From positions 1,364,001 through 1,428,000 of the forward strand of contig NZ_OZ251603.1 of the NCBI RefSeq assembly GCF_965243865.1: 64,000 nt of DNA, in the 5' to 3' direction. Both the position numbers and the translations under genes were made by a program. The stretch comes from Hyphomicrobium_A sp965243865 (GTDB taxonomy: Bacteria; Pseudomonadota; Alphaproteobacteria; Rhizobiales; Hyphomicrobiaceae). The notes below the pieces were generated by a model. The model did no database searches, was not told the origin of the DNA, and was given only the letters and a program-made list of their open reading frames with translations. Positions 57,790 through 64,000 of the stretch are shown here, piece by piece. Numbering within the stretch: the first letter of the stretch is position 1; each line of letters starts with the position of its first letter.

Positions 57790-58818
57790 ATGAAGCGCAA
57801 TTTCGCTGCTGCCGGCTTGAGCCTGCTGGGACTAGTGATCATTGCGGGCTCGACCCTGGCTCTGACACCTCCAGCGCCGCAGCCGGCATCGCGACCAGAA
57901 GAGGTCGCACAGCAGGCCACGCCCACCGTCACACCGCCGCCCGCCGCGACAGCCCAAGTCCCCGCAGCTGTGCCGGAGCTGCCCCCTCTCGAGGACGAGG
58001 TACCCCAGGAGGTGTGGCCGATGCCCGTCGAGGACTTCCTCGCCGGCACGTATCTCGAACGGGCCGACGTCGTGCTGACACGCCGCGAGTGGGACCCGGC
58101 TTCCTGGGCGATCCGCTGGGCCACCAACTCGCCGTTCTCGCACGCGGCCATGATCTTCACCGGCCCGCAGTTCGAATCCGGCTACTCCAGCACCTTCATC
58201 ATCGAGGCCGGCACCGGCGGCGTCGACCTCACCAATCTGCGCGACTACATCGCCGACAAGAGCGCCTTCATCGCCATCAAGCGCTTCAAGAAGGATTGGT
58301 TCGACGAGCCCAAGCAATCGCGCGTCCGCGGCCTGCTGCTCGACAAGATCAAGGCTTCCTATAACTATTGGGCTATCGGCTCCATCATGCGCAGCCTGTG
58401 GTTCGGCGTCGAGCGCAGCGTCAGTGGTGACCGCACGACCGTGCGCCGCTTCCGCGAGCGCAACTGGAACCCGCCCAACGAGTTCATCTGCTCCGGTCTG
58501 GTGCAGATCGGCTTCGTCGAAGCAGCTCTCGAATACATCAAGGCAGGCGAGCTACCACCGTCCGCCCTCAACGAGGTCGTGTTCGAGCGCGAGGCCGCAA
58601 CACGCCTACCTGAGCGCGAGGACTGGAGCTACCTCGACCCCGAAACCTCGAAGACCACGGCAGTACTGTTCCGCAAGCAGAACTTCGACGCCCTGCAGTC
58701 GGTGACGCCCGAGGACCTAGCCGCATCGAGCAAGCTCGATTGGCTCTACTTCATCAAAAACGGACTGGTTTATAAGGTCGCCAGCTACGACGACGTGCAC
58801 AAGCTGCTCGAAAACTAG
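57790..58818 (+). CDS. YiiX/YebB-like (NlpC/P60 superfamily) cysteine peptidase
   Basis: ATG 57790 has GGGGGG upstream and begins a signal or membrane segment (GLSLLGLVIIAGSTLALTPP); a Pro/Ala-rich spacer follows (342 aa). The catalytic pair of the permuted papain fold is visible as His in NSPFSHAAMIFTGP and Cys in NEFICSGLVQIGFVEAA; YLERADVVLTRREWDPASWAIRWATN is the YiiX-type start of the domain. Targets may be peptidoglycan or lipid amides; unknown. It converges with the CVAGC protein, 1 bp between stop codons. Confidence 0.82.
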   Translation: MKRNFAAAGLSLLGLVIIAGSTLALTPPAPQPASRPEEVAQQATPTVTPPPAATAQVPAAVPELPPLEDEVPQEVWPMPVEDFLAGTYLERADVVLTRREWDPASWAIRWATNSPFSHAAMIFTGPQFESGYSSTFIIEAGTGGVDLTNLRDYIADKSAFIAIKRFKKDWFDEPKQSRVRGLLLDKIKASYNYWAIGSIMRSLWFGVERSVSGDRTTVRRFRERNWNPPNEFICSGLVQIGFVEAALEYIKAGELPPSALNEVVFEREAATRLPEREDWSYLDPETSKTTAVLFRKQNFDALQSVTPEDLAASSKLDWLYFIKNGLVYKVASYDDVHKLLEN

Positions 58819-58819
58819 C

Positions 58820-59368
58820 TCACGGCCAGCGGTCGAGCGGCTCGTTGCCTTTGGGCGCCTGCGTCGGAGCCACTTTCACCGGCGGAAGGTTCGGCAGCCG
58901 CTGCACCACCTGTCCCCCTCGCCCGGCGCAACCGGCAACGCACATCACTGCGTCACGGTCGACTCGATCGTAGGCCGGAAGCGGCGCCTCCGCCCCTCCA
59001 CCCGCCGCCGTCGTTCGCATGCCGCCGATCCGCCGCTCGCGCGGCTTCGGCAGCATCTGCACGATCGTGGGCTTGTCACAGCCGGCGACGCACACGGTGA
59101 CGAGATCGTTCGGGTGCGCGGCTAGGATCGATTTGACACGCGGATTGGAGGCCGGCATCCCGCGATCCGAGACATCGTCCGAGTTATATACCTTGCCGCC
59201 CTCGATGAGCTTGTCATCCTCGGCCGGAGCTGGGGTCGGATAAAGCACAAGCATTGCGCCCGCGAGCACGCACGCCGCCAACGCCAACGATGGCACCAGG
59301 CGTGCACAAGTCGCGCGCGCACTGCCTGTCGTCACGAGACCGAAAATTGAAAGCCGCTGCCTACGCAT
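58820..59368 (-). CDS. Secreted/membrane-anchored protein with duplicated CVAGC loops
   Basis: ATG 59368 begins a basic segment and a hydrophobic stretch (LVPSLALAACVLAGAMLVLYP), likely a signal anchor (182 aa). The mature part has two copies of a short unit: V-T-V-CVAGC-D-K-P-T-I-V-Q-M-L-P and A-V-M-CVAGC-A-G-R-G-G-Q-V-V-Q-R-L-P. Each C-x3-C may be a disulphide or ligand site. No family is recognised. It lies in the same direction as, and downstream of, the DUF900 hydrolase gene. Confidence 0.65.
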   Translation of the reverse strand: MRRQRLSIFGLVTTGSARATCARLVPSLALAACVLAGAMLVLYPTPAPAEDDKLIEGGKVYNSDDVSDRGMPASNPRVKSILAAHPNDLVTVCVAGCDKPTIVQMLPKPRERRIGGMRTTAAGGGAEAPLPAYDRVDRDAVMCVAGCAGRGGQVVQRLPNLPPVKVAPTQAPKGNEPLDRWP

Positions 59369-59506
59369 GAACCACTCAGCGAGCCCGGCAATCGCCGGCG
59401 CAAGTCCCCACGACCGCCCAGGAATGGGAGGCCAGTGGAGACTCTGGCAGGACGCGGTAAACAATCCCTTCCGCTCGCCGCGGCAGGTCAGCGCGGCGGT
59501 GCCGCG

Positions 59507-62020
59507 CTACTGGGGCGCGGGCACATATCGCCAATAGTCGCCGGTCGTCGTCGTGACCTTCCCCGGCTTCAAGGCCCGCATCTCCGGCGGTCTGAGGCCC
59601 GTCTTCAGCAACTCCGCGATGTCGGTCAGCAGCTTGTTGTTGGCCGCATAACCCGAATGGTTGATCGCGAAGGCGTCGGTCGATGCCGCCGTCACGTCGA
59701 TCGTATCGACGCCCGGTAGGATCAGCGGACCCGCCGGCGGCACGTCACCGGCGCGATAACTGCCCCAGAAATTGCGCGATACGATCAGCGCCCGGTCGTT
59801 CGAGGCAACGTAGAGAGTCACGTTCTTCGCCAGACCTTTGATGGCGTTCGCGAGATTGGCGAAGTTGTCGGCATCGACGTCGGGCGCTGCGAGAATCACC
59901 TGGCTGATCTCGACTCCCTCGGGCGCCGAATTGCGCATGTCACGCAGCACATCCATCACCGGCTGGTTGCCCATCGAGTGCGCGATGATGCTGACCTTCT
60001 TCGCCCCCGTCTCCTTGGCGACCATTTCCAGAAATTGCCGCAGATAAGGCTCGGAGGCCTGCGCGCTCTCGCGGTCGTAGGTGTAGCTCGCAACCGCTCC
60101 GCCCGATGGCCAGCTGTAGACGAACGGCGCGCCGTCGAAATCGAGATCGTAGGCAATCTGCGCGGTGCGATAGAGCGCGTTGTCGAACGACGTGTTGTAG
60201 CCGTGCACGAACACCAGCGCCTGATCCTTGAAGATGCTTGAGGTCTTGAGGCGCTCCCGCACCTGCGCCAGCAGCTCCTCCTTGGTCAGCGCCTTTATCT
60301 CTTTCACCGTGAAGTGCTTCTTGGCGTCCTCTTTCTCAGCGTAGAGCGTCACGTCGAAGTAGGGAATCTTCACCACCCACGGGCGCTCGACGTTCGGCAC
60401 CTCGTGCACCTTCGGCACCGTGATCTGCGCCATGCCGAGCTGCAGCTTGCGCGCTCGATCCGAGCCGAACGCCAGCCGTTGCGCATTTGGCTGCACCGCG
60501 CGATCGGTGCCCCAATAGACCGGCACCACCTGATAATCGGGGTTCACCTGAGGCGCGACGGCAGCACTGCCAGAAGGCGCCGCTCCCCCCGCCGCCGGAG
60601 GCGCAGCTTCCATCATCGCTTCGGGATTTTCCGCCGCGGCAGCGCCGTTCTGCGGCGCCTCCTCGACGGCTTCGGGCGCGGCCGCTGCCCCCATCCCATC
60701 GTTCTCGCTGGGCGAGGGCGCAGCCGCAGCAGCAGACGGCGCTTCGACGGAGCCGCCACCTCCAGAACCGCTGCCGCCTTCCATGGGCTGCGGCGATGGT
60801 TCCGCCACAACGACCGGCGGCGGAGGCGGCGGTGATGGCGCGGCCATATCCTCAGATGGTGCCCGAGCCGCAGCCGGCGGTGGTTCGGTGGCACGCGGGC
60901 CGCCGATTCTAGGCCTCTCCATCCGCCGTGCGCTGTACTTCGGCATTGGCCGAGCGTCAGGAACCTCCGGTTCGGCGACAGGTGCCGGGGCAGCGGTTGG
61001 AGCCTCTGCTGCCGGGGACGAAGCGGAACCACCCGTTGGATCGCTTGCTGCAGGAGCTTCGCTCTCCGCACCAGCGTTTTTCTCGGTCCCGTCCTCAGAT
61101 GTCACCTTGGCTTCGGGGGGCGGAGCAGCTGCAGCCGCCGAAGGCGCATCCGCAGAAGGAATGCTGAACGGCTCGGCATCCTGATCGGCAGGCTTGGCCT
61201 CGCTGTCGTCTGCCTGGGCACTGGCGGCCGGTGCATCTGCTGACGGCGCGTCAGCGGACGGAATGCTGAAAGGCTCCTCCGCGGCGTCCTTGTCGGATGC
61301 TACGTCCTCCTGCTTCTCGGCCGCTGCACCCGGCGCGGCGGCCGATGGCGCGTCGGCCGACGGAATGCTGAATGGCTCCTCTGCAGCCGGCTTCTCGGCT
61401 GTCGCGGCCGGCGCCTCGGCCTTGGTCTCCGGACCCTCGTTCTGAACCGGCTTTGGTTCTTCCGCGGGCTTTGCCACAACGTTCTTTTCCGGCTCCGCGG
61501 TCGTGGCGTCAGGCTGCGCCCCCCCGCGCATTGCCAGGGCCTCGGCGCCCTTGCCGAGCTTGTCGTAGACGGCAGCCAGCTGCTCGCGGGCAGCCGCGAG
61601 GCCCGGCTGTCCCGGAACTCTCTCGCGCAGCGCTACAGAACGTTTCAACAGTGGCTCTGCGTCGGCCGATTTGCCCTGGGCGGCAAGAATGCGGCCGAGG
61701 CTTTCCAGCGCATCGGCCACGACAATGCTGTTGGCGCCCTTCCGGTTGACCCGCGCCAGGTACCGCCGCGCCAGCGGCTCCGCCTGCGCGTACTTCCCGG
61801 CGGCCTCGAGCTGAGCCGCTTGCCGCTTGAGATTGACGAGATCCTGAGCTGCCGCCTTCTTACGCCGCAGCGTCTTTTGGCGGGCCGCCTCCTCCGCTTC
61901 GGTGAAGCTCTGCCACGGCGGCCAGCGCTCTTCGGCTCGGGCTACATCCCCGGCAGCAATAGAAAACAACGCCAGAAACAGCAAAAGACTTGTACTAACA
62001 ATGGTCTGTCGAGCCGACAC
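59507..62020 (-). CDS. DUF900 alpha/beta hydrolase with TPR region and 34-residue repeats
   Basis: GTG 62020 has GGGGA upstream and begins a signal peptide (TIVSTSLLLFLALFSIAAGDVARA), giving 837 aa. A TPR-like helical region (about 40-160) is followed by ~300 residues of Ala/Pro/Glu low complexity with three copies of EPFSIPSADAPSA spaced exactly 34 residues apart. The C-terminal ~330 residues are a DUF900 hydrolase: VVPVYWGTDRA, VFVHGYNTSFDNALYR, nucleophile Ser in IIAHSMGNQP, DVDADNF, and INHSGY with the likely His. The neighbouring upstream gene has the same catalytic domain. Confidence 0.85.
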   Translation of the reverse strand: MSARQTIVSTSLLLFLALFSIAAGDVARAEERWPPWQSFTEAEEAARQKTLRRKKAAAQDLVNLKRQAAQLEAAGKYAQAEPLARRYLARVNRKGANSIVVADALESLGRILAAQGKSADAEPLLKRSVALRERVPGQPGLAAAREQLAAVYDKLGKGAEALAMRGGAQPDATTAEPEKNVVAKPAEEPKPVQNEGPETKAEAPAATAEKPAAEEPFSIPSADAPSAAAPGAAAEKQEDVASDKDAAEEPFSIPSADAPSADAPAASAQADDSEAKPADQDAEPFSIPSADAPSAAAAAPPPEAKVTSEDGTEKNAGAESEAPAASDPTGGSASSPAAEAPTAAPAPVAEPEVPDARPMPKYSARRMERPRIGGPRATEPPPAAARAPSEDMAAPSPPPPPPVVVAEPSPQPMEGGSGSGGGGSVEAPSAAAAAPSPSENDGMGAAAAPEAVEEAPQNGAAAAENPEAMMEAAPPAAGGAAPSGSAAVAPQVNPDYQVVPVYWGTDRAVQPNAQRLAFGSDRARKLQLGMAQITVPKVHEVPNVERPWVVKIPYFDVTLYAEKEDAKKHFTVKEIKALTKEELLAQVRERLKTSSIFKDQALVFVHGYNTSFDNALYRTAQIAYDLDFDGAPFVYSWPSGGAVASYTYDRESAQASEPYLRQFLEMVAKETGAKKVSIIAHSMGNQPVMDVLRDMRNSAPEGVEISQVILAAPDVDADNFANLANAIKGLAKNVTLYVASNDRALIVSRNFWGSYRAGDVPPAGPLILPGVDTIDVTAASTDAFAINHSGYAANNKLLTDIAELLKTGLRPPEMRALKPGKVTTTTGDYWRYVPAPQ

Positions 62021-62082
62021 GGTTTCGTCCCCACTTGGTGCGGCAATCAATGCGGCCGCATTACCTGATGGCTGTGGCCCCC

Positions 62083-63420
62083 TTAGGGCGTTGTATAGCG
62101 CCAATAAGCGCCCTTTGGCGACGCGGTGCGTTTGAGCGCCGGCAATCGCTGATCCGGCGGCCTCAGCCCACTCAGGATCAGCTTACCGATGTCCTGCAAC
62201 AGATCGTTGTTCTCTGCGTAACCGGAGTGATTGAGCGCGAACGTGTCGGTTGAAGCCGCCGTGATGTCGATCGTCTCGATCCCCGGCACAATCAGCGGTC
62301 CTGAAGCCAGCACATCGCCGGCACGCGGATTGCGCCAGAACCCGCGCGATACGATCAGCGCCCGGTCATTGCCCGCCGCATACAGCGTCACACCCTTGGC
62401 GATGCCCTCGATACGGTGGGCGAGATTGGCGAAGTTGTCGGCATCGACGTCCGGCGCGGCGAAGATCACCTCGTTGATGACAACGTTGGCCGGCCCGCTG
62501 CCACGCAGGTCCCGCAGCACATCGAGCAGCGGCTGGTTGCCCATCGAGTGCGCGATGATGCTGATCGACTTCGCGCCGGTTTTCTCGATCACCATATCGA
62601 GAAACTTCCGCAGATACGGCGTCGAAGCCTCCGCGCTCTCGCGATCATATGTGTAACTGGCGACCGAGCCACCCGATGGCCAGCTATAGAGAAACGCAGC
62701 GCCGTCGAACTTCAGGTCATACGAGATCTGCGCCGTCCGATAGAGCGCGTTGTCGAACGACGTATTGTAGCCATGCACGAAAACGATGGCGTGATCCTTG
62801 TATCGGCTGGACGCTGCAAGCCGCTCGCGCACGCGCTGCAGGAAGTCACCCTCTGACAGCTTCTCCAGCGTTTGCAGCGTGAAATGCTCCGCCGGGTCCT
62901 CCGCCTCTTCGTAGATCGTCACGTCGAAATAAGGCACGCGTATCGCCCACGGCCGCTCGATCTGCGGAACGAGATGGCTCTCCGGGACCGTCACCATTGC
63001 GCGGCCAAGCTCCAGCCGGCGCCCGCGCTCCGAGCCATAGCGCACGCGCTTTGCATCGGGCTGCTCCTCGCGGTCGGTGCCGTAATAGACCGGCACCACT
63101 TGCCATGGACCGGCAGCGAGCTTCGAGGCATCGACCGGAGCGCCCGCGCCAGGTTGTTCGCTCGCCGGCGCACGCGCTGCGGGAACCTCTTCGTCGAGGC
63201 GAAGGCCATTGCGTGTTTCGGTATCGGCGCCCCGGTGCGCCTGCTGCAAGGTCGGCGTCAGCACAAACACGGCGGCCAGCGCTATGCCGATCAGCGACAG
63301 CGCACCGCCGCGCACCAACAGACGGACGGCACGTGATTGGCCTACCGTGGCACGCCGCGCGCCAAGATAGATGGCGATTCCCACCAGCGCGGCGACCAAA
63401 GCGACGAGAATTGCGGACAT
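62083..63420 (-). CDS. DUF900 alpha/beta hydrolase, membrane-anchored paralogue
   Basis: ATG 63420 has GGGGGAGG upstream (445 aa). Two N-terminal hydrophobic stretches (ILVALVAALVGIAIYLGA, GGALSLIGIALAAVFVLTP) anchor it to the membrane. The hydrolase domain (VVPVYYGTDREEQPD, VFVHGYNTSFDNALYR, IIAHSMGNQPLLDVL, DVDADNFANLAHRIEG, LNHSGYAENN) parallels that of the next gene almost block by block, without the TPR and repeat region. The two are a tandem duplication, 62 bp apart. A lipase, esterase or peptidoglycan-related role is possible. Confidence 0.87.
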   Translation of the reverse strand: MSAILVALVAALVGIAIYLGARRATVGQSRAVRLLVRGGALSLIGIALAAVFVLTPTLQQAHRGADTETRNGLRLDEEVPAARAPASEQPGAGAPVDASKLAAGPWQVVPVYYGTDREEQPDAKRVRYGSERGRRLELGRAMVTVPESHLVPQIERPWAIRVPYFDVTIYEEAEDPAEHFTLQTLEKLSEGDFLQRVRERLAASSRYKDHAIVFVHGYNTSFDNALYRTAQISYDLKFDGAAFLYSWPSGGSVASYTYDRESAEASTPYLRKFLDMVIEKTGAKSISIIAHSMGNQPLLDVLRDLRGSGPANVVINEVIFAAPDVDADNFANLAHRIEGIAKGVTLYAAGNDRALIVSRGFWRNPRAGDVLASGPLIVPGIETIDITAASTDTFALNHSGYAENNDLLQDIGKLILSGLRPPDQRLPALKRTASPKGAYWRYTTP

Positions 63421-63597
63421 CGCCTCCCCCATCGTGAGGCCGTCTTTGCGGCCCTGCCCCTTTTGGTCGGGCGTAAACTATGGGCCGATGCCCGCCACGG
63501 CAACCCGGCGTCCCCAGTAAAGCGGCCGCATGACACGCTTGAGAGCGCCGTCCTCTCAACTTATGAACAGGGCGCGACGCATATTCGGAAAGGCTCG

Positions 63598-64000
63598 ATG
63601 CAGAACGCTCCAACAGCCACGGCTCCGGCCGGCCCGACAATCGACATGCTGGTCGCCGGCGTGAAATCCGGCGACCGGGCCATGCTCGCGCGCGCCATCA
63701 CGCTGGTTGAGAGCACCAAGGCCGAGCATCAGGCCCGCGCCCAGCAGCTTCTGCAGGCGCTATTGCCGGTAACAGGCGGGGCACTGCGGCTGGGAATCAC
63801 CGGCGTGCCCGGCGTCGGCAAGTCGACCACCATCGACGAGCTTGGCATGTTTCTCACCGGCCGCGGACACAAGGTGGCGGTGCTCGCCGTCGATCCGACG
63901 TCGAAGCGCACCGGCGGCTCGATCCTCGGCGACAAGACGCGCATGAATCGCCTCGCGCAGGAACCGAAGGCGTTCATCCGACCTTCGCCCACATCCGGCA
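63598..64000 (+). CDS. meaB: Methylmalonyl-CoA mutase-associated GTPase MeaB, 3'-partial
   Basis: Translation from ATG 63598 (GGAAAGG upstream) reads MQNAPTATAPAGPTIDML, then LRLGITGVPGVGKSTTIDELGMFL with the Walker A P-loop, VAVLAVDPTSKRTGGSILGDKTRM and IRPSPTSG at the window edge, the N-terminal half of MeaB/ArgK. MeaB protects and reloads B12-dependent methylmalonyl-CoA (or ethylmalonyl-CoA) mutase. In methylotrophs it serves the ethylmalonyl-CoA pathway. The gene runs off the right end. Confidence 0.93.
   Translation, partial: MQNAPTATAPAGPTIDMLVAGVKSGDRAMLARAITLVESTKAEHQARAQQLLQALLPVTGGALRLGITGVPGVGKSTTIDELGMFLTGRGHKVAVLAVDPTSKRTGGSILGDKTRMNRLAQEPKAFIRPSPTSG

Noticed and set aside
1..64000. 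CRISPR arrays, prophage or transposon modules
   Set aside because: No regularly spaced direct repeats, integrase, transposase or structural phage genes were found; the repeats present are short palindromes or a single tandem duplication.

Overview
The window is a GC-rich chromosomal segment of an alphaproteobacterium, most probably of the order Hyphomicrobiales (Rhizobiales). The main pointers are a CtrA response regulator next to its inhibitor SciP and a FliJ-type flagellar protein, a short HisG paired with HisZ, a Rhodobacter-type PmtA, a bacterioferritin gene with an Irr-like iron-control element upstream, and a Rhizobiales-type CGGAAAA...TTTTCCG palindrome. A MeaB gene at the right edge and a probable glucosylglycerol operon would suit a salt-exposed, possibly methylotrophic member of the Hyphomicrobiaceae, but genus is a guess. 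There is no rRNA operon, CRISPR array, integrase, transposase or phage module: this reads as core-like chromosome with small lineage-specific islands.

Layout. 0-6.7 kb: lipopolysaccharide inner-core genes, with two tail-to-tail GT9-like glycosyltransferases carrying an unusual Cys cluster, then hldE-hldD-gmhA and, on the other strand, gmhB; together these make ADP-L-glycero-D-manno-heptose and possibly transfer it. 6.9-11.3 kb: an AcrAB-type RND efflux pair. 11.5-15.2 kb: a Tyr/Arg-rich secreted peptide, a nucleotide-sugar epimerase-like SDR, a caspase-like secreted protease and a YqeB-like protein. 15.2-20.3 kb: a minus-strand operon gpsA - HAD phosphatase - ggpS - Na+/solute symporter, read as synthesis and possibly uptake of the compatible solute glucosylglycerol. 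20.5-24.5 kb: tRNA-Ser and small envelope or hypothetical genes, ending in an RmlD-like reductase.

24.4-28.7 kb: a perfect FNR/FixK box precedes a GGDEF-EAL protein whose periplasmic domain has a c-type haem motif; an APC permease follows. 28.9-31.7 kb: the ctrA/fliJ/sciP cell-cycle and motility neighbourhood, with an intrinsic terminator that has no gene in front of it. 32-34 kb: mnmA, pmtA and a tRNA with CAU anticodon. 34.2-40.8 kb: a heavy-metal RND system (adaptor, CzcA/CusA-like pump, DUF3240) divergent from a two-component system, with 11-bp-period direct repeats between them. 41-48.6 kb: assorted metabolism and transport, including glpK and an AmpG-like transporter. 48.7-50.5 kb: bfr, bfd and a Cys-poor Rrf2 regulator, all with candidate operators.

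50.6-55.7 kb is the most unusual part: three consecutive secreted proteins with unrelated middles but the same Cys-bracketed C-terminus (CKKFFPSVGMTLSVPCE and variants), each preceded by the same dyad TGTYMC-N4-GGAACA, followed by a DevC-DevA-DevB-type ABC exporter. 55.7-64 kb: hisZ-hisG, a YiiX-like cysteine peptidase, a protein with duplicated CVAGC loops, two tandem DUF900 alpha/beta hydrolases (one with three 34-residue repeats), and the 5' part of meaB.
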